Positions 35,445 through 47,200 of a DNA stretch of 64,000 nucleotides are shown here, one piece after another. How positions within the stretch are numbered: the first letter of the stretch is position 1; every line of letters starts with the position of its first letter. This DNA comes from Mytilisepta virgata (taxonomy: Eukaryota; Mollusca; Bivalvia; Mytilida; Mytilidae). The position numbers and the translations under genes are program-made. Below the pieces are notes generated by a model that saw only the letters and a program-made list of their open reading frames with translations, ran no database searches and was not told the origin of the DNA. The stretch covers positions 48,314,150 to 48,378,149 of the forward strand of contig CM051514.1 in the NCBI GenBank assembly GCA_028015205.1, given 5' to 3'.

Positions 35445-36345
35445 GGTTTATCATAGGATGTAATTTGAAATTTGAAAGACATCAGATAAATTTGAAAAAG
35501 ATACACCCAAACAATCATGACTCAAACAGAATGTTCATAACAAAAAGGATGCATGTCCTTCTGATAACAACAGCTTTGAATTAAACACACATTCTACATA
35601 CTACATAAACTCAGTTCTATAAAAATGCTATCTATATTTATATACAAACTCCATAATTTTAAGACCCATATCATAACTTAATATGTCTAGCCTTACTAAT
35701 TTTGTTTATTTTTATTTTGAAACTAAACTTAGCCATCAACTTAAAAGCCAAAGAGAAAATCTATGATAGTGTTCAAGTAATTATTCAGTCTACATTATTA
35801 GAGTACTAAGTGTTGCTTTCATATATCTGAAGAGAGGAGGAAAAAAAACACACACACTTTTAAAATTATAAATTTAAAGTAAGTTAGAGAACAGACAATG
35901 CAACAGAGCACCAAAAGCTTAAATATATGTCTAAAGTTACATGTATAGTTTTATAATCTTTTGTACATGTATATGATGGTCAAACATGTTTTTCTTGTAA
36001 TCTTGACATAATGTTAATCCCACGAGACAATGGATGTCTATAATAAGATTTTCAAGATATATATTGGTGCTTAAGATAAAAACTCAACAATTAAACAGTT
36101 AGCAACAACACAGCTAAATCTACTATAATGTCTAATTCATTTATTTCAAGTGTTTTGAGAAATTTAAGAGAATTTATGGAGAGAAATATTACTAGTGTTC
36201 AGTTCCACTCTTGTTATGAATGTTTAGAAATCGACAGAGGAGGTAAAAAAATATAATTGATTTTTTTATTATGGATTAGAATTTCATCCAGAGATGATTG
36301 ACCTGCAGAGGCAAATGTCACAAAATGACAGTAATCAAGACCCAC

Positions 36346-37167
36346 CTGTGTTTTAAATGTGTGATCATTAGGGTTAGGAGTACTAGTTGTGTCTGAAGTC
36401 CCCTGTCTTGTCTTGTTTCCGTGGTAAATACCATAACTGTTGGTGTTATCTAGAGAAAAGCAATCATAAATAAAAACTTAAATAACATTGGATTTTTCAT
36501 TTAAACTATCAATGGTCTTAATTATATCACTATAAATTTTGCTTAACAGAGTTGAAATTAAATGTTATATGAGAGAATTGCTGAGTTGTTATTAAGACCA
36601 GAATTTTCCCAAAGAAAAGAATTTTTCTGATTCAAGATTAATAAACTGATTTTTTTTTAACATCCATGAAAATAATTACCAGTTAAAAAGTAATGATTAA
36701 TGTGCAATAAAGGGATTACAAAAAAAGGACAACATAAATTTTGATTGTCACATCAAAAGGGGAGAGTAGTAGATGAATATTGACCTTTCACCAAGGTATA
36801 TGTACACGCCTCTTTTTTTTACTCAGATACGAGATACTTATACTTACACATGCTTTGTCTTTAATGACAACCTTTGTTGATCTTGGTGTAGAAATATGGC
36901 CACACAGACCTGCTTGCAAAATGGTAACAGACTCTATATTTTCTGATGTCGCCATCAAAAAGCTGTCCTCCGTCAGTCTGTCCATTGTGATTCTCCTGAC
37001 TGTTGGCTTTCCATTAAATCTATAGAATCCGGCTCCTACAAAGCTACACTCGAGCTCCACAGCAACATACTGGTTGTTTTCTTTTGCTTACATGTTTTCT
37101 CATTTAATTCAAAGCCTTCAACTGTGTACAAAATGATGACAACACAACAAAATAAAACCGATGTCAT
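36346..37167 (-). CDS. possible secreted protein gene, left-arm copy
   Basis: Function not recognised. Minus strand: an ATG at 37,167 opens a signal-peptide-like start (VLFCCVVIILYTVEG). The main open stretch (about 37,070-36,840) is in another frame and reads VELECSFVGAGFYRFNGKPT, then a TILQAGLCGHIS segment ending in KDKAC at a GTAAGT-type donor. A downstream exon at 36,449-36,346 has clean splice signals (CTTTAG acceptor, GTGGGT donor) and an Asn/Thr-rich reading. Three or four Cys in the body suggest a disulphide-bonded extracellular domain. The frame change between signal and body is shared with the right-arm copy, so it may hide an intron I could not place. Exon structure is tentative. 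Confidence 0.4.
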
Positions 37168-37907
37168 TTTGTTCTTCTTGATCAACACAACAAATGTACG
37201 CATGCATAAACAATTAACGCAATTAAAACTGAGGGTTTACATTTATCAATAGAAGGACCCGATCTGTTTTTAATAACAACAATATAACTTTTTTTAAGAA
37301 ATGTATGAAAATTTATAGAGAGTTGAAATGAAATAAAAAATATATAATGTATCATTTCACTAATTGATTACACGATTAATTGGAATTATTATTTTACTGG
37401 ATAGGGTTTGAAACTGAGACTACTATCAGTTTGATATTAACGTTTTTTTTTTGTAACAAAATAACAATAATCTAATAATCATAAAACCCTTCACAATATT
37501 TTCATCGGTTAACCAATCAGAAAAATACCGTACATAGTACTCTAAGAATTTTTACTCTTATCTCAGTAACCCTGTCCCTATTTGCTAGTGTGGTATTACT
37601 ATTGGTTCAGAGCTAAATCTTTTACAAACATGAAATAGGAATAATATCCAGAATTTTAAAACTCCATCTTGCATATCAGCAACATCGCAAAGTACGTACT
37701 TCAAGATTAAGAATGGCTTCAAATATAATTTTCGAACAAACTTTTTCTAAAACTGGGAGGGTGGAGTTTTGTGCAATATTTGGAAGAAATAAAAGTCTAA
37801 GGTTTAAAAAGTCGGTCAGAGGGGGGTACTTCTTTCTGGACCTCGAAAATGAACATAACAACACTAAAATTAACATTTGACTAGACGAATTGGATGAACT
37901 TTTCATT

Positions 37908-39476
37908 ATGAGAGGACAACTAGAGGTGTTGACAGCCTGCTTTGAAAAGGTAAGATTTTTTACAAATATGTTCCCACTGCTTATCTTATAATAGCTGAAA
38001 GTTGATACTTTTCTAGATTTTTAATTTAGATATAAATGACAATCAGAAAAGAATTTTTATATATAGCAGATATAAAATTTAACATCTTTTAATGGTTGAA
38101 TATTTGAATAAACTCACGTAGTATAAGCATAAAGACACATCGGTTCGTGTATGAATTTCTTATAATATTTTTCTTATAGGAACATCATCAAGAACTCCAC
38201 AAGCAGAAACCACCAACGGAGTTTAAACCTGACGGATATTTTGTGCCATACAAACCACAAACGCCATTCGTAAGTTCTTTTATTTCATTAATTGTTTTAT
38301 TATTTTTTATGTGTTTCAATTTGTTCCTCATGAATTCTATATATATTTTAATTTATTTAAATTTCTGAGTTTAATATATATCTTTTTCAATAAATATTTC
38401 TTATCACTATTTTTTAGAATGAAAATGTACCACCTCAGCACTCCTATGATCAACAGACATCCAGCCCTCCATTTATAGCAGTAGCAACGATAAGTTCATT
38501 TATACTTGTTTTATGTTTAGAATAGTTTTCCAGAGACTTTATTTAAAGTCTACGAGTTATAAATATGTCTCATTTTTTGTCTGGATTCCCTTATTTATTT
38601 TCTCTTTCAAAATTATTCAAGCAATTCCCACCTTTTTAATTAGCTAAACTATGACATTTTCTTAAAAATATATCTTTTTTTCAGACATCTAACGCCAGAC
38701 CGCAGCCACACCCATTAACACCACAAAAGGAAAATGTGACACCTTGTAGACCACCAACACCTTTTGTAAGTAAACAATTATATTTCGCAGAAGGTATTCA
38801 CAAATATTTTTATATTAATGTGACTCTGAATTAAGAAGAAAGATAACTGTCTATCTGAAATATTTATTTGAAACATTAAAACCTCCTTTCCCACCATTAT
38901 TTATATAAATATATTTATTCGAAATAGTAAATTATCACTATAATGATGTACTGTGCTACATGTTTATATAGTATTATGATTTTGTTATTTTCAGAAACCA
39001 ACTCAAGCAATTTTAAATGCTAATGACATACCAGCAACTTTATTCCAACCGACTAATCAACCTAAACGTCTTGTAAGTATAATCTTATACAGAAGTGTAG
39101 CGCTTTATTTGAAAATAAATCATTCTATTGACATTATAGTAGTTTTGTATATACGCACAAAACAAAGTTTGCACACACACACATGCATAATGGTTTTAGG
39201 TACATTTGTTAGACCTTTTTACATTTGTATTTTCATGTACTGCATCATTTTCAACGGTTTACATTTATGTTGTAGTCAACTTCAACCAATTCTACTTTCG
39301 AGGACTGGACACCTGCAAGATTCTATCAACCAATACCAACAAGAGTAACCAAACGACAAGCATCTGAAGACAACAACACAACAAAAAACCCTAGATATGA
39401 GGCTTTGCCTCCAGCTCCCACTGAGCTACATGAACTGTCGGAGAGTGAACTGAAGGAATTTTTTCAGGAGTTGTAA
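37908..39476 (+). CDS. proline-rich protein, six exons, left-arm copy
   Basis: Function not recognised. Exons at 37,908-37,949, 38,180-38,269, 38,418-38,480, 38,685-38,765, 38,995-39,072 and 39,276-39,476 join to 184 codons. All five introns are phase 0 with GT..AG ends; four donors are GTAAG-type and the exon 3 donor (GTAGCA) is weak. Start: the first ATG after an in-frame TGA at 37,878. The protein is polar and proline-rich (KPQTPF, SSPPF, RPPTPF, FQPTNQP), with exons 2 and 4 ending in the same TPF tripeptide. It finishes in an acidic helix (ELSESELKEFFQEL). No transmembrane segment or signal peptide. It converges tail to tail with polB (stop at 39,856, 380 bp away). It may be a Polinton virion or regulatory protein, or a captured host gene. 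The exon model rests on splice signals and open frames only. Confidence 0.6.
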
Positions 39477-39855
39477 TGTGAACATTGTGAAACAGTGAAT
39501 ATGATTATGGGCTTTTGGATTAGTATAGACAAAATAAGTAGACTCGGTTAGTTCTTTAACATGTTTATTTACAATAAATAGTAACTTTAACACTGTTTAT
39601 CAATTTTATAATGTCCATAGGCATAACTTTCAACGGCATTCTTCCAGTAGCGTTTATCATCAAAACTACAAAGTCACCTTTTTACAATATTGTCCACAGA
39701 GTTCATGGTTTTTGCTCCTGATGCTAGTCATAGAATTGATTGTTATTGTTTCGTCAGTCAAACATTGGTTATACATTTAATGGCGTAAAGTCCGTTTTTT
39801 CAGTTTTCGAAATTCCCTTTGCAACCTTCTTTTCCTTTTCACGTGTGATGTTTTC

Positions 39856-41828
39856 TTAGGAATCTGTTTTTATTGACTCATCATATAAAAGGCTGTACAT
39901 TTTAGGTCTCAGGCCAACGAATTCTTTCAGAGGTACACCTGAAAAAGCAAAAAAAACAGAAAAATTTTGTGAACAAGTATAAAAAAACAAAAATTTTATG
40001 AAAAAGTTTGTAGAAAAGGAAAAATTTGGTGAAAAGTTTTATAAAACTGAAATTTTTTTTTGAAAAAGTGTGTAGAAAAGAAAAAAAGGTTTAGAAAAAC
40101 TGAAAAATTTGTGGAAAAGTCTGTAGAAAATAAAAAAAAATTGAAAAAGTTTGTAGAAAAGGAAAATATTTGTGAAAAAGTTTAGAAAATCAGAAATTTT
40201 TGTTAAAAAGTTTAGAAAAGTTTAGAAAATCAGAAAATATTTGTTAAAAAGTTGTAAAATTTGTAGAAAAACTGGAAAAAATTGTGAAAAAGTTTAGAAA
40301 AACAGAAAAATTTTGTGAAAAAGTTTAGAAAAACTCAAATTTTTGAGAAAAAGTCTGTAGAAAAGAAAAAAAAATTTAAAAAGTTTGTAGAAAAGGAAAA
40401 ATATTTGTGAAAAGGTTTAGAAAATCAGAAATTTTTTGTTAAAAGGTTGTAAAATTTGTAGAAAAACTGAAAAAATTGTGAAAAAGTTTAGAAAAACAGA
40501 AACATTTTATGAAAAAGTTTAGAAAATCAGAAAATTTTTGTTAAAAACCTGTAAAATTTGTAGAAAAACTGAAACACTTTGTGAAAAAGTTGTAAAAAGC
40601 TTAGAAAAACAATAAAAAATTGTGAAAAGGTTTGTAGAAAAGAAAAAAAAATGAAAAGGTTTGTAGAAAAGGAAAAATTTTGTGAAAAAAGTTTAGAAAA
40701 TCAGAAAATTTTTGTGAAAAAGTTGTAAAATTTCTTAGTAACAGACAAGCAGTTAAAATTTTTTATATAAATTATACTTACCACCAAGTTCGTCTTTGAA
40801 TTTTCCTGGTACTTTCTTATTTTTGTTAGTAAAAAGGTGTTTTGTTTTGTTGAAGGAGCCGTAATTTGAAGTGTCAATAAGGTCTTTCATATTTTCCAAG
40901 TCCCCGTAGACATCATCAGTGTGTATTTCATAGCATAAGGAATCTGTGTCTGTAAACAGGAAGTTGATCTTCTCACCATACTTTTGTTTCATCACTTTGT
41001 AATGGAACTCATACATCAACCACTTTAATAGATCCAATATGACTTGCCCAGCATAGATAGGTTTGTTGAGGGTGAGATTGATTTGTTGGTTGTGAACACC
41101 GACGAGGTCTTCATTAAAAATCTGACATCGGATAAATGATGGTTTTGCCACCAGCTTTTTTAGTTTGTCTTCTGAATTGATTAGCTTTAAATTCATTCGT
41201 GCTCGTAAATTTTCCGTACATTTACCGAATACACTATTACACATTAACTTAAAGAAATCCTTTTCAAAGTCGTTTTTTGCCATTTTCCGCATATTACTGT
41301 TCAATTCTATGTAGGTTTTTAACCAAGGCTCCTGATGAAAGGCTAATATCCTTTGAATTTTTGTGATTTTCATTTCAAATTCTGTGTAAAGTTGCAGATT
41401 TCTATAATGCGCCACATAATTTGTCTTTTTCTCTAGAGTTGGAATTAATTTCCGTGTTTTTATTCTTCGTTTGACCTTTTCTTCACCACTTGAATTTATT
41501 ACTGTATTAAGATTTTTCCATAACCCAGTACTATATTTGGATAAATTTTCGTCTTCAACCAATAAATTTCATTGTGTTTTCGTTGTAAAGATGTTTAGTG
41601 TACTCCAAATCCACGTATAAAATTTAGTCCACTTTTGCATCTACTTCGACTTTTTGTAAATCAAAATGTTCAATTTCATTCTCATTTAAGAAATGGGAAA
41701 AACCCATAGGGTAATGGTTGACATATCGCCTAACCATAGAGATTGTTGGCATCCAAGTACATGATGTGTTTTTTATTGTCGGATCCATCAAAATCGTTCA
41801 CATATTGATGATTTGCTTTGCTGTATTT
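39856..41828 (-). pseudogene. polB: protein-primed DNA polymerase B, C-terminal half, left arm
   Basis: Polinton-type family-B polymerase (DNA_pol_B_2 style), which copies the element's DNA from a protein primer. Motif A (DANNLYGW) lies near 41,753, motif B (KLMCNSVFGK) at 41,250-41,221 and motif C (DTDS) at about 40,950-40,939. The N-terminal exonuclease half is missing because the palindrome turns just upstream of motif A. Exon 1 ends at 40,782 with a GTAAGT donor. An 843-bp minisatellite intron follows (39,939-40,781), then a last exon (39,938-39,856) coding the conserved C-terminal stretch. Lesions: a frame change just after motif A, an in-frame TAA and a second frame change, all shared with the right arm, plus a private 18-bp in-frame deletion near 41,570. 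Motifs B and C sit in an open 269-codon frame. Confidence 0.85.
39939..40781 (-). repeat. minisatellite intron in polB, left arm
   Basis: The intron is almost entirely an A-rich (on the plus strand) irregular array of phrases such as GAAAAAGTTTAGAAAAACAG and GTAGAAAAGGAAAAA. Units are about 25-35 bp with variable length. Splice ends fit: donor complement ACTTAC at 40,776-40,781 and acceptor complement CT at 39,939-39,940. On the coding strand it is a long pyrimidine-rich tract, compatible with strong 3' splice-site recognition. Confidence 0.75.
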
Positions 41829-41865
41829 AGCTGGGAACTAGAGGGGAGTTAATATGGTTACCAAA
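41829..41865. other. palindrome spacer
   Basis: 37 bp that do not pair, between CTGTATTT (ending 41,828) and AAATACAG (starting 41,866). From about 41,841 onward it reads as the upstream continuation of the right-arm polB frame, so the real turning point is within roughly 41,829-41,840. Confidence 0.8.
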
Positions 41866-43852
41866 AAATACAGCAAAGCAAATCATCAATATGTGAACGA
41901 TTTTGATGGATCCGACAATAAAAAACACATCATGTACTTGGATGCCAACAATCTCTATGGTTGGGCGATATGTCAACCATTACCCTATGGGTTTTTCCCA
42001 TTTCTTAAATGAGAATGAAATTGAACATTTTGATTTACAAAAAGTCGAAGTAGATGCAAAAGTGGACTAAATTTTATACGTGGATTTGGAGTACCCTAAA
42101 CATCTTTACAACGAACACAATGACTACCCTCTCTCACCTGAAATTTATTGGTTGAAGACAAAAATTTATCCAAATATAGTACTGGGTTATGGAAAAATCT
42201 TAATACAGTAATAAATTCAAGTGGTGAAGAAAAGGTCAAACGAAGAATAAAAACACGGAAATTAATTCCAACTCTAGAGAAAAAGACAAATTATGTGGCG
42301 CATTATAGAAATCTGCAACTTTACACAGAATTTGAAATGAAAATCACAAAAATTCAAAGGATATTAGCCTTTCATCAGGAGCCTTGGTTAAAAACCTACA
42401 TAGAATTGAACAGTAATATGCGGAAAATGGCAAAAAACGACTTTGAAAAGGATTTCTTGAAAAGAGTAATAGTGTATTCGGTAAATGTATGGAAAATTTA
42501 CGAGCACGAATGAATTTAAAGCTAATCAATTCAGAAGACAAACTAAAAAAGCTGGTGGCAAAACCATCATTTATCCGATGTCAGATTTTTAATGAAGACC
42601 TCGTCGGTGTTCACAACCAACAAATCAATCTCACCCTCAACAAACCTATCTATGCTGGGCAAGTCATATTGGATCTATTAAAGTGGTTGATGTATGAGTT
42701 CCATTACAAAGTGATGAAACAAAAGTATGGTGAGAAGATCAACTTCCTGTTTACAGACACAGATTCCTTATGCTATGAAATACACACTGATGATGTCTAC
42801 GGGGACTTGGAAAATATGAAAGACCTTATTGACACTTCAAATTACGGCTCCTTCAACAAAACAAAACACCTTTTTACTAACAAAAATAAGAAAGTACCAG
42901 GAAAATTCAAAGACGAACTTGGTGGTAAGTATAATTTATATAAAAAATTTTAACTGCTTGTCTGTTACTAAGAAATTTTACAACTTTTTCACAAAAATTT
43001 TCTGATTTTCTAAACTTTTTTCACAAAATTTTTCCTTTTCTACAAACCTTTTCATTTTTTTTTTTTCTTGTCTACAAACCTTTTCACAATTTTTTATTGT
43101 TTTTCTAAGCTTTTTACAACTTTTTCACAAAGTGTTTCAGTTTTTCTACAAATTTTACAGGTTTTTAACAAAAATTTTCTGATTTTCTAAACTTTTTCAT
43201 AAAATGTTTCTGTTTTTCTAAACTTTTTCACAATTTTTTCAGATTTTCTACAAATTTTACAACCTTTTAACAAAAAATTTCTGATTTTCTAAACCTTTTC
43301 ACAAATATTTTTCCTTTTCTACAAACTTTTTAAATTTTTTTTTCTTTTCTACAGACTTTTTCTCAAAAATTTGAGTTTTTCTAAACTTTTTCACAAAATT
43401 TTTCTGTTTTTCTAAACTTTTTCACAATTTTTTCCAGTTTTTCTACAAATTTTACAACTTTTTAACAAATATTTTCTGATTTTCTAAACTTTTCTAAACT
43501 TTTTAACAAAAATTTCTGATTTTCTAAACTTTTTCACAAATATTTTCCTTTTCTACAAACTTTTTCAATTTTTTTTTATTTTCTACAGACTTTTCCACAA
43601 ATTTTTCAGTTTTTCTAAACCTTTTTTTCTTTTCTACACACTTTTTCAAAAAAAAATTTCAGTTTTATAAAACTTTTCACCAAATTTTTCCTTTTCTACA
43701 AACTTTTTCATAAAATTTTTGTTTTTTTATACTTGTTCACAAAATTTTTCTGTTTTTTTGCTTTTTCAGGTGTACCTCTGAAAGAATTCGTTGGCCTGAG
43801 ACCTAAAATGTACAGCCTTTTATATGATGAGTCAATAAAAACAGATTCCTAA
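41866..43852 (+). pseudogene. polB: protein-primed DNA polymerase B, C-terminal half, right arm
   Basis: Mirror copy of the left-arm gene. Motif A starts at 41,941 and motif C (DTDS) at 42,756-42,767. Exon 1 ends at 42,924 (GTAAGT donor), an 845-bp minisatellite intron follows, and the last exon is 43,770-43,852 with a TAA. Lesions shared with the left arm: a frame change at about 42,003-42,008, TAA at 42,068 and a frame change near 42,145. Private lesion: a 4-bp length change at about 42,455-42,475 destroys the motif B region, splitting the frame into 42,148-42,513 and 42,489-42,953. The 18 bp missing from the left arm are present here (about 42,123-42,140). It cannot make a working polymerase; the exonuclease domain is absent. 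Confidence 0.85.
42925..43769 (+). repeat. minisatellite intron in polB, right arm
   Basis: Mirror of the left-arm intron: T-rich phrases such as CTTTTTCACAAAATTTTTCT and TTCCTTTTCTACAAAC, between a GTAAGT donor and a TTTTTCAG acceptor. Length differs from the left arm by only 2 bp, so the array has barely changed since the arms separated. Confidence 0.75.
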
Positions 43853-44231
43853 GAAAACATCACACGTGAAAAGGAAAAGAAGGTTGCAAAGGGAATTTCG
43901 AAAACTGAAAAAACGGACTTTACGGCATTAAATGTATAACCAATGTTTGACTGACGAAACAATAACAATCAATTCTATGACTAGCATCAGGAGCAAAAAC
44001 CATGAACTCTGTGGACAATATTGTAAAAAGGTGACTTTGTAGTTTTGATGATAAACGCTACTGGAAGAATGCCGTTGAAAGTTATGCCTATGGACATTAT
44101 AAAATTGATAAACAGTGTTAAAGTTACTATTTATTGTAAATAAACATGTTAAAGAACTAACCGAGTCTACTTATTTTGTCTATACTAATCCAAAAGCCCA
44201 TAATCATATTCACTGTTTCACAATGTTCACA

Positions 44232-47200
44232 TTACAACTCCTGAAAAAATTCCTTCAGTTCACTCTCCGACAGTTCATGTAGCTCAGTGGGAGCTGGAGG
44301 CAAAGCCTCATATCTAGGGTTTTTTGTTGTGTTGTTGTCTTCAGATGCTTGTCGTTTGTTTACTCTTGTTGGTATTGGTTGATAGAATCTTGCAGGTGTC
44401 CAGTCCTCGAAAGTAGAATTGGTTGAAGTTGACTACAACATAAATGTAAACCGTTGAAAATGATGCAGTACATGAAAATACAAATGTAAAAAGGTCTAAC
44501 AAATGTACCTAAAACCATTATGTATGTGTGTGTGTGCAAACTTTGTTTTGTGCGTATATACAAAACTACTATAATGTCAATAAAATGATTTATTTTCAAA
44601 TAAAGCGCTACACTTCTGTATAAGATTATACTTACAAGACGTTTAGGTTGATTAGTCGGTTGGAATAAAGTTGCTGGTATGTCATTCAGTCGGACCGCCA
44701 AGTCAATAATGGCGTCGTTTTTATTTACAGAGTCACGTGACTTTTCATTTGAAAATGGGTCATTTTTTGTAACGTCAGTCACCTGCCGGTTTTTCTGGCC
44801 ATACATGACGTACGGTTTGAGTTGGGTCTAGGGGATGGTATTAAACGGTTTCTGAGAATATTTTCTTTTCATATTAGTTTAAAACATATATTTTAGCGTG
44901 CTTTTCATACAAAATTTTACAATCAAAGTTGGCAATGATGCCGACGATTTCGTCACCGTTGGTCAGAAAAAGGACAATTTCTTCATTGTCAGATCTCGGG
45001 ACGGGGATTTTTTAATCGGAAAAGGTGTGCTGTTCCTTTTCTCACGAACAGTTCAAATATTTATCCGCAAAACCGAGTAAACGCAATTCGAGCGAGCTTT
45101 TTCTGTGAAAATTACGTGATAAAGGGGGATAATCAACGTTGACGTTGTCAATAAAATGTAAACAAAGAAGGTATGATGGTAGCGATCGATAAAAAAAGGA
45201 ACTTTAAATAAGTTTCACGCTTGGTTGTCAAATGATATAATAAATATGTGTCAATAAACATAAAAAAACCCATATTTAAGAATAAATAATGTACCAGGGG
45301 GAAAGGGGGGGGGGTGGTCAGGCAGGTGCTTCCACTTACTTCTATCATTTTCTTGTGGAGGGGTTCAGGATCTTTCTGTTGAATGGTAGAATAAGCAGAA
45401 ATGAATTTAAAATTATTTTCCATAGAAATTAACAACTGAAAGCCTAGCTGGGGAGTAGCTGAATTACTGGTATGCAATGTAGGTCTATTTGAGTAATGAC
45501 AAATGTTTATATTTTTTATTCAAAAACAGGACTGAATAATTTTTTTTCACTTTAATTTTGAAAAAAATTACTTGCTCCGATTTCTATTTAAATGGTTTGT
45601 GCATTTTGCAATGTGGAAGCTATTATAATGGATTTTTGTCTTTATCAGGACCTAAATTGTGAGTTTTTGGTTAAAAAGTATCATATTACAAAAAAGCATT
45701 GGAAAAAAAAAGAAAATTTTATTAAAATTAAAATTACCTTTATCCATTACTCAATTGTCAAAAACTGTAAGGATCTGACATGGACAGATTTATTTTTTGC
45801 CAGCAAATCACATGAATCATATGCATATTCTTTTCAACAAAAGGAAATTTTACATTTGTACATTAAGTCATGCCTTCCCAATCTGGTTTTTCATGAATTA
45901 ATATTTATTGTATTGATTAAGAATAATTATTATTGCTTTTTGTGTATTTGACCTATTTCACCTCCTGTAGTGCCAATATTGGTAAAACAAAAATATACAT
46001 GTGATTTTATAGACCAATTTCTCATGCTTATTATTGAAATTTGCTGACTTTCCATGTAAAAAAGTAAAAATCTGGACATGAACATGAATTAAAAATCATG
46101 AAATAACAAAATAAAATCATTTGTTTAAGAAAAACTGTAATATGGAAGTCTAATCCAAGATCCTGGATTTTGAAATGAAAGGCAAAGCACAAAAATTAGA
46201 AATTTTCAACAGAATTTAAGATAATAGGTCAATTAACATGATTAATGCTGTATACATGTACATAACATGGTGAAATTCATGTGAATGTAATGAATATTCT
46301 TTGAGAACACAACCAAATATAATAAAACTGAAAACTGAAAACTATTACTTGATTGAATCATAGGACTATTCTAACTAAATAGTCTAGATGACACCAGGAG
46401 TAAAAAAATTAAATCATAAATGAAAAGAAATTAGATAACCTTACTTAAAAAAAAGTGGTTATAAAATTTGAAGTTGTAGATATTACAAGATTACTATTTT
46501 GACAAAAATTTAAGAAATTATACACATAGAGACATATGAAAATCATACACTATTGTCCATCCAAAGTAAAACAAATACACCTAAAATATATTTTTTGATA
46601 TACAATTTAAAAACAATTATTTACTAATAGTTTTCCTGTACATTGCCAATAATAATAAATAAAACTGGTAGCTCATAGGTTGAGTATTTATGCATAATTT
46701 CACAAATATTGTAAAGACTAAAAGTGTTCCAACACGATTTATTCAAATTTTGTCGGTGAATCTTTTTTTTATTATCTTATTTTTAAACAAATCATCTCAT
46801 CATGGATTTTTTTTCTTTCCATAATGTAACCTATTAGATGAACCTGAGTAAATTTAAAAAAAAAACAAAAATGTGTATCATCAACCACTAAAATGGGAAG
46901 GGCCCAGGGCAATTTCCAGGTGACTGATCTTGAAAATAGACACTCCTTTAAAATTTTATGCAGAAAATTGAATATCCAACATAAAAAATACTTCAATCGT
47001 GTCATTATGTGAAAACAAGAAAAACACACTTCATTTCTTTGCATATTTTGATATCCCTGGATATTGAGTAAGAACTATGTAACGGAGTCTCGGGACAGCC
47101 TTTTTAACTTGAAAATGAAAGACCCGATACTATATCAATTTGCAAAAGAAAGCATTATAGGCTCCTCCCAGTGAAACGGTAAACGAGCGAGATCTGTTCA

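Noticed and set aside
36788..37060. Overlapping plus-strand 81-codon frame at 36,780-37,025
   Set aside because: It is antisense to the Cys-containing body exon and mirrored in the other arm only because the arms are copies.
37676..37906. 76-codon frame (also at 48,659-48,889) with a hydrophobic stretch
   Set aside because: It lies antisense to the upstream edge of the proline-rich gene, has no family features and is present twice only through the palindrome.
45592..45951. 119-codon frame as transposase of the nested transposon
   Set aside because: Aromatic/Lys-rich AT-driven sequence with no catalytic motif; too short for any known transposase.
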